This document shows, one piece after another, positions 1 through 11,588 of a DNA stretch of 64,000 nucleotides. The stretch comes from G963665495 sp963667575. Its GTDB lineage: Bacteria; Desulfobacterota; Desulfovibrionia; Desulfovibrionales; Desulfovibrionaceae. The stretch covers positions 253,944 to 317,943 of the forward strand of contig CAXXHY010000056.1 of assembly GCA_963667575.2 (NCBI GenBank), in the 5' to 3' direction. The notes beneath the pieces are model-generated. The model was given only the letters and a program-made list of their open reading frames with translations. It searched no databases and was not told the origin of the DNA. Every line of letters starts with the position of its first letter. The stretch's first letter is position 1. Made by a program: the position numbers and the translations under genes.

Positions 1-27
1 TCATTCTACATTAGATATGGCAGGAAC

Positions 28-1167
28 CTAAATGCGGACTCCTGCGTATAATTTACCCAGCAACGGGCTTGAATAAATGCGTACTCTGGAAAGAAGCCAG
101 CCCGCGGATTTGTCTCTGGCCTTGAAACGGTGCACATGATCCGGATTGCCGCCAGGACGGGAGCCGGACAGATTGGCGCCAAAACTGGTGGCGAAAAAGA
201 CTGCGAACCCCGCTTCCTTGGCCATGGCCAGCGATGCGGGCGCGTATTTGCCCCAGGGCCAGGCCAGGGCCTTGCGTGCGCTGCGCTCCGCGCCGCCCAG
301 TTCGCTGATCAGCTTGTTGCGGCAGGCGGTCAGTTCGTCTCGGACACGCGCGGCAAAAGCGTCTTCGCTTTCCCGTACGCCCCATTCCTCGCGCGGCAAT
401 TTGTCCAGAGCCTGCCAGACGCGGTCCTCGGCTCCGGGCTCCTTGAAAAAAGCATCCGCCGCCTCGGTTTCCTGGGGAACCAGCCCGCGTACGCGCTCCA
501 GCAGAGCCTCCGAAAGCACAAAGGCGCGCGTGCTCAGGGCCGGTCCGGCAGGCAGCCGGGGCAGTCCGTACAACACGGGTCCGCGCACTCTGTCAAAGGT
601 CCGCGTCCGGGGGCCCGGACGGAACAATTCGCGGTCTTCCGGATCCGGTCCGCTGAACACCGAATCGTGGCGCAGCGAGTGTCCGGCCAGGCTCAGCACG
701 CCGCTCTGTTCGGCATTCCTGGCCTCGTCCCAGTTCATGAAGGGATCCGTACGCGTGGGATAGCCCAGCGCATTGGACAGAAAAGGCGCGTCCACACGGG
801 GCAGCTCGTCGGCCTTGATCTGTCCGTTCCAAAGGTCGCGAAGCGTCGGACGCAAGGGAGCCGCAGGTTCGAGCTTTTCCGTAGCAGCAAAGACCACGGC
901 CCGGTGGCCGTACTTTTCCAGAATGGGCCAGGCATGGACGTAATTGTCCAGAAAACCGTCGTCAAAGGAGATCAGCACCGATTTTGGAGGCAGCGGTTCG
1001 CCTTCGAGCAGAAAATCGACGGCCTGGTCCAGAGCCACGCCATGGTATCCGGCCTCGGCCAGTCCCCGGCAGTGTTTTTCGAAAATCTCCGGGCTCACAG
1101 CTATGGAATCTTTATGCCGGCTGATGTAGTGGTACAACAGCACCGGCAAACTTTTAGTTGTCTTCAC
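28..1167 (-). CDS. Polysaccharide deacetylase family protein
   Basis: A 379-residue protein of the NodB-type carbohydrate esterase superfamily, which removes N- or O-acetyl groups from cell-wall or exopolysaccharide sugars using a metal held by Asp-His-His. The first catalytic motif is seen as SFDDG (about residues 67-71), and the metal-binding H-x3-H as HSLRH (about 163-167). There is no clear signal peptide; the chain begins directly with the family's LPVLLYHYI strand. The start is a GTG with a weak ribosome site, so the N-terminus could be wrong. A long Arg-rich stretch (about 170-290) sits between the catalytic motif and the C-terminal strands and is longer than in simple NodB proteins. 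It diverges from the chaperone operon. The substrate cannot be told from sequence. Confidence 0.85.
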   Translation of the reverse strand: MKTTKSLPVLLYHYISRHKDSIAVSPEIFEKHCRGLAEAGYHGVALDQAVDFLLEGEPLPPKSVLISFDDGFLDNYVHAWPILEKYGHRAVVFAATEKLEPAAPLRPTLRDLWNGQIKADELPRVDAPFLSNALGYPTRTDPFMNWDEARNAEQSGVLSLAGHSLRHDSVFSGPDPEDRELFRPGPRTRTFDRVRGPVLYGLPRLPAGPALSTRAFVLSEALLERVRGLVPQETEAADAFFKEPGAEDRVWQALDKLPREEWGVRESEDAFAARVRDELTACRNKLISELGGAERSARKALAWPWGKYAPASLAMAKEAGFAVFFATSFGANLSGSRPGGNPDHVHRFKARDKSAGWLLSRVRIYSSPLLGKLYAGVRI

Positions 1168-1254
1168 GTCAGATACTTGACACTCCCTATCAATGCGTTA
1201 TTTTTGAACTTGGCCTGAATTCTCTATCGTAGGGCAAGAGGAGAGCTATACGAG

Positions 1255-2223
1255 ATGAGCGTTGAATACAAGGATTACTACAAAATTCTGGGAGTGAACA
1301 AGTCTTCCTCCCAGGATGAAATATCGAAAGCGTACAAGAAACTTGCGCGCAAATACCACCCGGACCTGAATCCGAACGACAAGGACGCCGAAAACAAGTT
1401 CAAAGAAATGAACGAGGCGTATGAAGTATTAAAGGATCCGGAAAAACGCAAGCTTTATGACCAGCTCGGCCCCAACTGGCAGCACGGGCAGAATTTTCAG
1501 CCCCCGCCAGGTTATGAAAACGCCCACTTCAATTTCCAGGGCGGTGGCGGCGGATTTGATGCCTCTGGTTTCAGCGACTTTTTCGAAACCATTTTCGGAG
1601 GCATGGGCGGCCGTCAGGGCGGCTTCGGCGGCCCCGGTGGCGACTACTTTCGCCAGAGCGGACCGCGCCCGCGGCGCGGACGTGATGCCGAGGCCCAGAT
1701 CGAGCTGAGTCTGGAAGAAGCCTATCGCGGCGGCGGCAAAGCCATCAACCTGCAGGAGCAGGTGCCCGGACAGATGCCCAGGACCAAGACCCTGCAGGTG
1801 ACCGTACCGGCTGGCGTGAAGAACGGCGCCAAGATCCGGCTCAGCGGCCAGGGCAACCCGGGCATGGGCGGCGGCCAGGCGGGCGATCTGTATCTGAAGA
1901 TCCGCATTGCGCCGCACCCCGTGTATACGCTGGACGACAACAACGTGGTCTACGATCTGCCCCTGGCGCCGTGGGAAGCTGCATTGGGCGCCAAAGTCCG
2001 GGTTCCCACACTGGACGGCGACGTGGACATCACCATCCCCGCCGGCTCCGACAGCGGCCAGAAACTGCGGCTGCGCGGCAGAGGGCTGGGACAAGGTGCG
2101 AAAAAAGGCGACCAGTTCGTACGACTTGTGATCAAGTCACCCAAGAACCTGACAGACGAAGAAAAGGCGCTCTGGCAGAAACTTGCGGACGGCTCCGGGT
2201 TCACCCCCAGAGAACCGCGGTAA
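1255..2223 (+). CDS. cbpA: DnaJ-class co-chaperone, CbpA type
   Basis: A 322-residue J-domain protein that would stimulate DnaK ATPase activity and deliver unfolded clients. The J domain covers about residues 7-72 with the HPD motif at 35-37, followed by a Gly/Phe-rich linker (about 88-133) and the DnaJ C-terminal substrate domains. The zinc-finger CxxCxGxG repeats of true DnaJ are absent, which places it in the CbpA class. It starts at ATG behind a purine-rich GAGGAGAG site. The next gene, nine bases downstream, is a CbpM-like modulator, the usual partner of CbpA, and clpB follows, so the three form a protein-quality-control operon. I saw no CIRCE element; a TTGACA at 1177-1182 is a possible -35 box but its -10 is poor. 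Confidence 0.93.
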   Translation: MSVEYKDYYKILGVNKSSSQDEISKAYKKLARKYHPDLNPNDKDAENKFKEMNEAYEVLKDPEKRKLYDQLGPNWQHGQNFQPPPGYENAHFNFQGGGGGFDASGFSDFFETIFGGMGGRQGGFGGPGGDYFRQSGPRPRRGRDAEAQIELSLEEAYRGGGKAINLQEQVPGQMPRTKTLQVTVPAGVKNGAKIRLSGQGNPGMGGGQAGDLYLKIRIAPHPVYTLDDNNVVYDLPLAPWEAALGAKVRVPTLDGDVDITIPAGSDSGQKLRLRGRGLGQGAKKGDQFVRLVIKSPKNLTDEEKALWQKLADGSGFTPREPR

Positions 2224-2232
2224 GGGGGGCGT

Positions 2233-2556
2233 ATGAAAACGTATTTGAAGATTGTCGAAAACGATGTTCCGGCCCGGTCCAAGATGATCTCCTGGGTTGA
2301 ATTCGTCGAACAGACCGGTGCGCATCCCGCACTGGTCGGCGAACTCATCGAGCTGGGCTGGCTCGACCCGGTCCGGACGTCTGGCGACAATTACCTTTTC
2401 CGGGTTGTCGACGTCTACCGCGTCCGGAAACTCGAACGCATTTGCGGCGACTTTGATCTGACCAGCCAGGGCGGCAGCATTGTCGTGGACCTGCTGGACC
2501 GGATCGAACAGCTGGAAGACAAGATTCGCCAACTGGAGGCTCTGTTGCAACGATAA
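2233..2556 (+). CDS. CbpM-like chaperone modulator (MerR-type fold)
   Basis: A 107-residue protein with the order of features expected of CbpM: a winged-helix region reminiscent of MerR (about 15-70, including VGELIELGWLDPVR and VDVYRVRKLERICGDF) and a C-terminal amphipathic helix with heptad spacing (about 78-107, ending DRIEQLEDKIRQLEALLQR). CbpM binds the J domain of CbpA and inhibits its action on DnaK. The position between a CbpA-type gene and clpB, with only nine bases to the former, is the main support for this call over a DNA-binding MerR regulator. An ATG behind GGGGGGCGT is the likely start. Confidence 0.8.
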   Translation: MKTYLKIVENDVPARSKMISWVEFVEQTGAHPALVGELIELGWLDPVRTSGDNYLFRVVDVYRVRKLERICGDFDLTSQGGSIVVDLLDRIEQLEDKIRQLEALLQR

Positions 2557-2642
2557 AACCTGTCCCTACGTTTTGGTTCCGGCTCTTTTCCTTACGTCGC
2601 TAGAACAGGCCTGCAGAGGAATATTTTATTGGAGGAGCAATT

Positions 2643-5276
<2,634 letters not shown>

Positions 5277-5301
5277 ACCGTCCCTGCCTACCTGAAAAAT
5301 C

Positions 5302-5332
5302 AAAGGGTGCGCACTCCGCGCACCCTTTTTTC
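5302..5332 (+). terminator. Rho-independent terminator after clpB
   Basis: An 11-bp stem (AAAGGGTGCGC pairing with GCGCACCCTTT) with a five-base loop, followed by a T-rich run, 25 bases after the clpB stop codon. Confidence 0.9.
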
Positions 5333-5454
5333 TTCTTGTCAAATTTGCAAACTTTTTGCGTGTGAATACTGACAGCATCCTGAATACGCGGTACAAGGAA
5401 ACATCATTTTATATTAGACGTATCTTCAAATATCCATACCTACATGGAGGTGAA

Positions 5455-6234
5455 ATGCGAACGATCCTTATTAGTTGTATGTTATTTTGTCTTTGTATCC
5501 TCTCCGGATCACCCGCCTACGCCCTGACACAGGACGTGGACCCGGAGGCCCAGAAACTGTTCAAGCAGATGTGCGACTACATGGCTTCGCTGAAAGCCTA
5601 CAGCGTCACGTCCGAGGTCTTTGAAGACAGGGTCTTTTCGGACGGTCAAAAAATCCAGTACCACCGCATTTCCAAAACCATCGTGCAAAAACCCGACAAG
5701 GTGCATACGGTCACTCTGGGGGACGGTTCCGATACGCTCAGCATCATCAATGGAAAACAGTTCGCCCTTCTGGACCAGACCAGCAGCAATTATCAGCTCG
5801 TGGACGTTCCCGCCGGGCTGGACAAGGCCGTTGACTTCCTGCTGGAAAAATTCGACCTCAATGTTCCCACCGCGGATTTGATCAAGGATGACCCGTACGC
5901 GGCCATCTTTCCCAACATCATCAGCGGCCAGTACATACAGGCCGTGGAAATGGACGGGAAACTGTATCATCATCTCGCCTTTCGCCAGTTGCTGGTGGAC
6001 TGGCAGGTCTGGATCGCGGACGGCGATGCGCCGCTCCCCATACGAATCGTGATCACGGACAAGACACAGCACGGCAATCCGCAATTCATGATTGTTTACA
6101 AAGACTGGAACATGTCACCCGAAATCAAGGAAGGCCTCTTTCATTTTACGCCTCCGGAAGGAGCTGAAGCTGCAGAATTGCTACAGGCCGACGAGGACTC
6201 TGACGAGAATCCTGGTTCTGCAGACCCGCAATAA
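5455..6234 (+). CDS. Periplasmic DUF2092-type protein
   Basis: A 259-residue exported protein. An open frame extends further upstream, but the ATG at 5455 is chosen because GGAGGTGA lies just before it and the product then begins with a clean signal peptide (MRTILISC..., ending about PAYA). The mature part begins with a helix followed by strands such as KAYSVTSEVFEDRVFSDGQK and FRQLLVDWQVWIADGD, the pattern of DUF2092 / LolA-like outer-membrane-associated proteins. It lies 12 bases from the next gene, a low-complexity exported protein, so the two are likely co-transcribed. DUF2092 has no settled function; the LolA-like fold suggests handling of a hydrophobic ligand, which is inference. Confidence 0.8.
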   Translation: MRTILISCMLFCLCILSGSPAYALTQDVDPEAQKLFKQMCDYMASLKAYSVTSEVFEDRVFSDGQKIQYHRISKTIVQKPDKVHTVTLGDGSDTLSIINGKQFALLDQTSSNYQLVDVPAGLDKAVDFLLEKFDLNVPTADLIKDDPYAAIFPNIISGQYIQAVEMDGKLYHHLAFRQLLVDWQVWIADGDAPLPIRIVITDKTQHGNPQFMIVYKDWNMSPEIKEGLFHFTPPEGAEAAELLQADEDSDENPGSADPQ

Positions 6235-6246
6235 AAGGGGGCACGC

Positions 6247-7023
6247 ATGAGCAACTGGAAACATCCATTGAAAATGATGGTAATGGGCATCGTCATCACA
6301 GGCCTGGTCTGCGATGCGTCCATTTTGAGCCTGACCTTCTCCCCTGATTCCAATCTGGCCTATGCCCAGCGTGACAGACGCGGCGGAGGCGGCGGGGGAA
6401 GGCGTGGTGGCGGCGGAAGCGAGAGACGTGGCGGCGGAAACATGCGCAACAACCGGGGCGGTTCCCCGGCTCGCGGCAATATCCGCTCGAATCCGAGCAG
6501 AACGCCTCCACGGATCAACTCGGGCAACAGACCGGGCAATCAACCGGGAAATCGGCCCGGCAACAGACCCAATATCCGTCCCGACAACAGACCGGGCAAT
6601 CAACCTGGGAACCGTCCTGGAAATCGGCCGGGCAACCGCCCCGGCTACCAGCCTGGCAACAGGCCAGACAACAGGCCCGGCAACCGGCCGCCCAACCATG
6701 TACGCCCCAACCCCAGACCGGACAGAGGCCGCCCCGGACCAGATTACAATCGCAGGCCCTATTACGGACCGCATCGGCCGGTTCCGCCCAGGCCCGGGCA
6801 TCGGCCGCCACCTCCCGGACCCGGCCCATGGCACGCTGGCCCCTGGCGCGGATACGGCGCGCCGCCCTGGTGGTACGGACGCCCCTTCCTCTGGGGACTC
6901 ACCGCGGCTGCCACGGTCACGGTCATAGCCGGCATCACCTACAGCATCGTCAACGGCGTATACTACCGTCCGTACAACTCGGGCGGCACAACCGTCTATG
7001 TTCAGGTAGAATCGCCGTATTAA
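6247..7023 (+). CDS. Exported Asn-Arg-Pro-Gly repeat protein (DUF6515-like)
   Basis: A 258-residue protein with an N-terminal hydrophobic segment (about 10-40), a Gly/Arg-rich stretch (RRGGGGGGRRGGGG), then some fifteen near-repeats of (N/D)RPGNxPG, a Pro-rich stretch, and a hydrophobic C-terminal segment (about 217-240) ending with GVYYRPYNSGGTTVYVQVESPY. The composition suggests an unstructured, positively charged envelope protein. Short proteins with a repetitive basic Pro-rich middle and a GVYY...Y-containing end are common partners of DUF2092 genes, and the pairing here agrees. The DNA repeats are tandem imperfect copies of a 12-15 base unit between about 6525 and 6700, so copy number may vary. 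Function unknown. Confidence 0.75.
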   Translation: MSNWKHPLKMMVMGIVITGLVCDASILSLTFSPDSNLAYAQRDRRGGGGGGRRGGGGSERRGGGNMRNNRGGSPARGNIRSNPSRTPPRINSGNRPGNQPGNRPGNRPNIRPDNRPGNQPGNRPGNRPGNRPGYQPGNRPDNRPGNRPPNHVRPNPRPDRGRPGPDYNRRPYYGPHRPVPPRPGHRPPPPGPGPWHAGPWRGYGAPPWWYGRPFLWGLTAAATVTVIAGITYSIVNGVYYRPYNSGGTTVYVQVESPY

Positions 7024-7047
7024 GCGCTCAGCCATACGCACACCAAC

Positions 7048-7078
7048 AGGCCGGCCCTCAGGGGCCGGCCTTTCTTTT
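7048..7078 (+). terminator. Rho-independent terminator
   Basis: A ten-base stem AGGCCGGCCC/GGGCCGGCCT with a four-base loop, followed by TTCTTTTG, just after the repeat protein's stop codon. Confidence 0.88.
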
Positions 7079-7190
7079 GCGCTGATCCGCCCAATGCAGA
7101 ACTTGAATTATCGTTTATTCAAGACTACTGGGAACAGAAAGCCTCAACAAACAGCACCTGCAACAAGCCTTACAATATCAGGATACATCC

Positions 7191-7733
7191 ATGTCCCAAC
7201 GCCTCCCGAAATTTTCCGAAGGACAGCTCGACGTCCCGCTGATTCTGCGTACGCTGCAGATAGAACCAGGCCAGACGGTTGTTGACGCAGGTTGCGGAAC
7301 CGGCCATATGGCCGCACATTTTGCCGGGGCTGTCGGACAGACGGGGCACGTCTATGCCGTGGACAAGGACAGCCAGTTTATAACCATTGCCCGTGCGGAA
7401 CGGCTCGAGCCCAACCTCACGGTGCTGCAGGAAGATATTAGCCAGACCACGAGCATTCCCCCCTGCTCTGTCCACTGCATTTTCGCGGCCGCCATGATCC
7501 AGATGTTCTCCCCCTCCCAGCTCCAGGATTTTCTGCGAGAATCCAAACGCTTGCTGCGTCCCGATGGAATGCTGGCCATCGCCACTTTCATAAAAAAGGA
7601 ATCCAACTCCGGCCCGCTTCTACACCAGCGCCAGACACCGGAGGAACTCCAGGCAACCATCGGCTGGCCCGCGGGTACGCATGCGACCATTTCCGACGAA
7701 CTGTACATGCAGGTGTTTGTCAAAGCTCCCTGA
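7191..7733 (+). CDS. Class I SAM-dependent methyltransferase
   Basis: A 180-residue single-domain Rossmann-type methyltransferase. The SAM-binding motif I is seen as VVDAGCGTGHMA (about residues 30-41), followed by the acidic ribose-binding position in VYAVDKDSQF and the motif IV/V region CIFAAAMIQMFSP. The N-terminus is short (LPKFSEGQLDVPLILRTLQIEPGQ), as in small-molecule or ubiquinone/menaquinone-like methyltransferases. No partner gene reveals the substrate. It stands alone between a terminator and an exported DUF1566 protein, with an ATG start. Confidence 0.8.
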   Translation: MSQRLPKFSEGQLDVPLILRTLQIEPGQTVVDAGCGTGHMAAHFAGAVGQTGHVYAVDKDSQFITIARAERLEPNLTVLQEDISQTTSIPPCSVHCIFAAAMIQMFSPSQLQDFLRESKRLLRPDGMLAIATFIKKESNSGPLLHQRQTPEELQATIGWPAGTHATISDELYMQVFVKAP

Positions 7734-7843
7734 GCCAATCCGGCTGCCACTGTCCCCCTCCCTCATACAACCACTCCTTTTTGGGACAGACTGTCTCTTT
7801 TTCCCGCATTGAGGTATATATACGAAAACCGGGAGAAGATGGC

Positions 7844-9469
7844 ATGATACACTTTTTATCAATATCATCACTGACCGCTATCCTGCTCGCAGGGCTGCTG
7901 CTGGGGTCGGCCACTTTTTCGTCAGCCGCGGCACTGGCGCCCCTCCTTCCTTACACCATCGTGGATACGGGACAGGATCTGGATTTCGATGACAGCCAGG
8001 CCATTGTCTCTCCTCCCAAGGGGGCTCCCTATTACGGGCAGGACGCCAACTACCTGGGCAACCAGCCCCACTACAGGGACAATGGGGACGGCACCATCTC
8101 CGATCTGAATACCGGTCTGATGTGGGTCAAGGCGCGAGGGGAAGAAGTCTCCTGGGAGCAGGCGATGTCCGGCGCCAGGTCCTGCCGGACGGGCGGATAT
8201 GCGGACTGGCGAGCCCCCACCATCAAGGAGTTGTACTCCCTCATTGATTTCCGCGGGCAGGAATCACGCAACTCTGCCCAGGCCAGACCATTCCTGGATA
8301 CGCGCTTTTTTGCTTTTACATTCGGGAACACAGCTGTGGGGAAACGGCTCATCGATTGCCAGGACTGGTCCGCCACGCGCTATGTGAGCAGCACTATGCG
8401 CGGGACCCCCACGGCCTTTGGCGTCAATTTCGCCGACGGCCGTATCAAGGGCTACGGGCTGGTGCGCCCTATCAACAACCAGGCGGTTCAGCACTACGTG
8501 CGCTATGTTCGGGGGAATCCTCACTACGGGCTGAACAAATTCACGGACAATGGCGACGGTACGGTCACCGACCAGAGCACCGGGCTTATCTGGCAACAGC
8601 GCGACAGCGGCAAAACATTCGAGTGGAAAGACGCCCTGTCCTACGCCCAGAATCTCATCCTGGGCGGGCACAATGACTGGCGGCTGCCCAATGCCAAGGA
8701 ACTGCAAAGCATCGTGGACTACGGCAGGTCGCCGGTCACAAGCCATTCGGCTGCCATCGATCCGCTGTTCAAAGTCAGCGACATCGAGTCCTACTACTGG
8801 AGCAGCACCACGCACCTGCATGACGGGCGGGCCGACAGTGCGGTGTACGTGGCTTTCGGACGGGCCCTGGGGTACATGCGTTTTCACGGTCCGACCAGGC
8901 CGGAACTCATGGACGTACATGGTGCGGGCGCCCAGCGCTCGGATCCCAAATCCGGCGATCCCGCCGGATTCCCGTACGGACGCGGACCGCAGGGAGACGA
9001 CATACGCATTTTCAATTACGTACGCTGCGTACGTGGGGGAACAGCTCGGGAAGTGGCTTCAAAAACTCCCACGGCCGAACAGATGGCAACAGGCCAGACG
9101 GAACGCCGTCCCCCCAGGCAACAACAATTCAGCCAACAGCAATTCGGCCAACCGCCCGTACAAGGCAGGGGTCCGCAGCATATGGGGCCTTCCGCGGGCA
9201 ATCCTCTGCCCCGCAATCCTGGAAATATGCGGTCCCCACAGGGACAAGGACCCCGTCAGCCTCCGCAGGAGGCCTTTGCCGCCTGCCAAAATCACAACCA
9301 GGGTACTCCATGCTCCTTTAATGCTCCCCGCGGACCTGTAAACGGCATGTGTCGCCCCATGCGGAATCGTCTGGCCTGTGTTCCGGATCATGGTCCCGAT
9401 CAAGGGCCCCATCCTCCCCAAGGCGCAGGACCTGGTCCTCGCGGGCCAGGAGGAACAGCGCCGCAATAG
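7844..9469 (+). CDS. Exported protein with two DUF1566 domains
   Basis: A 541-residue secreted protein. The ATG at 7844 is preferred over the upstream in-frame one at 7781 because GGGAGAAG sits before it and the product then opens with a signal peptide (MIHFLSISSLTAILLAG..., cleaved near SSAAA). Two DUF1566 (Lcl C-terminal type) modules follow, recognised by LNTGLMWVKA...DWRAPTIKELYSLIDF and DQSTGLIWQQ...DWRLPNAKELQSIVDY, the second ending SYYWSSTTHL. The last 130 residues are Pro/Gln/Gly-rich with four Cys near the end, probably a flexible tail. The domain occurs in surface proteins related to the C-type-lectin-like FGE-sulfatase fold; its ligand is not known. Confidence 0.82.
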   Translation: MIHFLSISSLTAILLAGLLLGSATFSSAAALAPLLPYTIVDTGQDLDFDDSQAIVSPPKGAPYYGQDANYLGNQPHYRDNGDGTISDLNTGLMWVKARGEEVSWEQAMSGARSCRTGGYADWRAPTIKELYSLIDFRGQESRNSAQARPFLDTRFFAFTFGNTAVGKRLIDCQDWSATRYVSSTMRGTPTAFGVNFADGRIKGYGLVRPINNQAVQHYVRYVRGNPHYGLNKFTDNGDGTVTDQSTGLIWQQRDSGKTFEWKDALSYAQNLILGGHNDWRLPNAKELQSIVDYGRSPVTSHSAAIDPLFKVSDIESYYWSSTTHLHDGRADSAVYVAFGRALGYMRFHGPTRPELMDVHGAGAQRSDPKSGDPAGFPYGRGPQGDDIRIFNYVRCVRGGTAREVASKTPTAEQMATGQTERRPPRQQQFSQQQFGQPPVQGRGPQHMGPSAGNPLPRNPGNMRSPQGQGPRQPPQEAFAACQNHNQGTPCSFNAPRGPVNGMCRPMRNRLACVPDHGPDQGPHPPQGAGPGPRGPGGTAPQ

Positions 9470-9482
9470 AATGAACAAATAC

Positions 9483-9512
9483 GGGCCCCGCGGCCGGACA
9501 ACCGCAGGGCCC
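9483..9512. terminator. Inverted repeat between convergent genes
   Basis: An imperfect 11-bp stem GGGCCCCGCGG/CCGCAGGGCCC (one mismatch, eight-base loop) lies between the DUF1566 gene and the oppositely oriented chemoreceptor gene. No clear T-run follows on either strand, so a termination role is only likely from position. Confidence 0.4.
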
Positions 9513-9546
9513 TATGAATGAGAGGGAGATGAACTTTGCAAAAAAA

Positions 9547-11376
9547 TCAGCTGGCGCCCTCTGTTTTGAGATCATCGATAAGGCCTTTCAAACGCCCGGC
9601 CTGATCGGCCACATAATCCACCGCCTCCGTGGACTGTTTGACGCTTTCCGAGGTTTCCACGGCAATGCCGTTGATGGTATCCATGGCCGTGTTGACTTCC
9701 TCGAAAGTGGATGACTGCTGCTGTACGGCTGCGGCAATCCCCTGAATCTGCAGAGAGGATTCGTTGGCGTACTCCAGGATTTCCGAGAGAACCGCGCCGG
9801 AGTCATCCGTAAGACCGGAGGCCTGGTCAATGGCCTCCACGGCCTTGTTCATGCCTTCCAGGTTGGCCTGCGTTGCCTGGCGGATGGCGGAAATGATGTC
9901 TCCCACATCCTTGGTAGCCACCATGGTTTTTTCGGCCAGCTTGCGGACTTCATCTGCCACCACGGCGAATCCGCGCCCGGCTTCGCCCGCACGTGCAGCT
10001 TCAATGGCCGCGTTCAGTGCCAGGAGGTTGGTCTGGTCGGCAATATCCGTGATCATGTTCATGACCTCGCCGATGGCCTCGGTGCGCTCGCCGAGCTTGT
10101 TCATGTCGTCGGTGAGCTGCGTGGCCAGGGAATTGACCCGCCCCATGGCCGTGATGGATTCCTGCACGATCTTGGCCCCATCCTGAGCCCGGACCATGGT
10201 CTTGTCAGCCTCGCTGGCGGCCTTGCTGGTGTTCTGCGCCACTTCCAGAGCCGTACTGTTCATCATTTCCATTGAATGGGCGATTTCATGAATTCTGTCG
10301 CGCTGACGCAAGGCGCCGTGGGCGATTTCCTGGGTCTGCGCACTGATCTCTTCCGAAGCCTGGGTCAGGTTGCCCACCAGGTCATCCAGACGGCTGGCGG
10401 CCAGCAGCAGCCCTTGGCTCTTGGCCTTTTCCGCTTCTTCGCGCGCGCTTTCGGCATCCTTGCAGGCGTTTTCCGCTGCCTGGGCCTGGGTCATGGCCTC
10501 ATGGCTCTTACGCTGGATTTCCGTGATGTTGTTGCCCAGCTGCTCCACCATACGCATCAGGGCGTTTTCCAGGCCGCAGATCTCGTCTCTTCCCTGAGGA
10601 TTGAGCTCGCAGTTCAAATCGCCGTCAGCCACTTTCTGCGCCACCACCGTGGCCTTTTTCAAGGGGACCAGAATGCTGCGCACTATGGCGATGCACAAGG
10701 GAATGACCAGAAGCAGACAGGCAGCTCCGGCGCCAAAAGAAATATGCTTAAGCGCTTTATGAACAATGGCGGACAGCACTTCGGTGATCCGGCTGCGCTC
10801 GGTCTTGATATCATCGATATAGATGCCCGTGGCCACCAGATAATCGGTCCCCGGAATCAATTCCGCGTACGCCAGTTTGGGACTGGGCTCGGTCTCTTTG
10901 GGTTTGAAGAACCAATAGGTGACGAATCCGCCCCCGTTCTTGGCCTCATCAATGAGCTGGCGTATGTAGGGGTTGCCTTTTTTGTCCTTAATATCAATCC
11001 GCGCGGTTCCCTGAAAATCCTCCCGCAGCGGATGGGCGATATTATAGCCCCGCGTATCGTAGATAAAATAATAGCCTTTTGTGCCGAAACGGACCGGCTT
11101 GATGGCGGCCCGCAAAGCCTCCACCGGATCGGAGCCCTCTTTTTTGGCCCTGGCGACCACATAGCCAAGATTGCTGGCCAGCGTCTGGATGGAATATTTG
11201 AGCCCGCGCCTATAACCGGCAAGCATTACGGACTCGGCTTCATGCAGCGATTGATTCTGAATTGTGTCCACGCTGTACAGGAAACTGCCTCCCAGTCCCA
11301 GAACGAACAACGCGAAAACAATAAGCAGAATGCCGATACGAACTCCAATTGTCACATTCCGTAAAACTCCAATCAT
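9547..11376 (-). CDS. Methyl-accepting chemotaxis protein with Cache sensor
   Basis: A 609-residue chemoreceptor. The ATG at 11376 is chosen because the product then begins MIGVLRNVTIGVRIGILLIV, a normal receptor N-terminus, while the longer frame adds a Cys-rich leader. TM1 covers about 10-32. A periplasmic single Cache domain follows (about 40-190, with GTKGYYFIYDTRGYNIAHP and LIPGTDYLVATGIYIDD), then TM2 (about 205-225), HAMP, a coiled coil and the MCP signalling hairpin near 430-475 (DQTNLLALNAAIEAARAGEAG). It passes signals to CheW/CheA. Cache receptors of this class often sense small organic acids, but the ligand is not evident. No che genes are nearby. Confidence 0.93.
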   Translation of the reverse strand: MIGVLRNVTIGVRIGILLIVFALFVLGLGGSFLYSVDTIQNQSLHEAESVMLAGYRRGLKYSIQTLASNLGYVVARAKKEGSDPVEALRAAIKPVRFGTKGYYFIYDTRGYNIAHPLREDFQGTARIDIKDKKGNPYIRQLIDEAKNGGGFVTYWFFKPKETEPSPKLAYAELIPGTDYLVATGIYIDDIKTERSRITEVLSAIVHKALKHISFGAGAACLLLVIPLCIAIVRSILVPLKKATVVAQKVADGDLNCELNPQGRDEICGLENALMRMVEQLGNNITEIQRKSHEAMTQAQAAENACKDAESAREEAEKAKSQGLLLAASRLDDLVGNLTQASEEISAQTQEIAHGALRQRDRIHEIAHSMEMMNSTALEVAQNTSKAASEADKTMVRAQDGAKIVQESITAMGRVNSLATQLTDDMNKLGERTEAIGEVMNMITDIADQTNLLALNAAIEAARAGEAGRGFAVVADEVRKLAEKTMVATKDVGDIISAIRQATQANLEGMNKAVEAIDQASGLTDDSGAVLSEILEYANESSLQIQGIAAAVQQQSSTFEEVNTAMDTINGIAVETSESVKQSTEAVDYVADQAGRLKGLIDDLKTEGAS

Positions 11377-11452
11377 GGCGTACCCCGTTTTCTTGCATAT
11401 ATTGCAGTGCCGGCAACACATCAGATTCTGCCTGTCACCTTTGCAGGCAAGC

Positions 11453-11468
11453 TGGCACAATAAAAGCA
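11453..11468 (+). promoter_or_regulatory. Possible sigma-54 promoter in a gene-free gap
   Basis: TGGCACAATAAAAGCA reads GG-N10-GC with a perfect TGGCAC -24 box and a half-matching -12 box. It points rightward into 11479-11698, where no gene is found on that strand. It may drive a small RNA that ends at the hairpin near 11589-11613, or be chance. Confidence 0.3.
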
Positions 11469-11588
11469 ATAAATTACTAAAACGCCATTACGAGAGGAAG
11501 TGATTCAAAGAACAAGCACCTGATGTTCTGTCCGAGGGACAACAGCAGGAGCGAATTTCCTGGTTGTACTTCGCAGCTGTCTCCACGG

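Noticed and set aside
130..1218. Long plus-strand open frame opposite the deacetylase
   Set aside because: A mirror frame of the GC-rich deacetylase gene, with no family features; the minus-strand gene has catalytic motifs.
1168..1254. CIRCE or sigma-32 heat-shock promoter before cbpA
   Set aside because: No TTAGCACTC inverted repeat and no CCCCAT-type -10 box; only a lone TTGACA is present.
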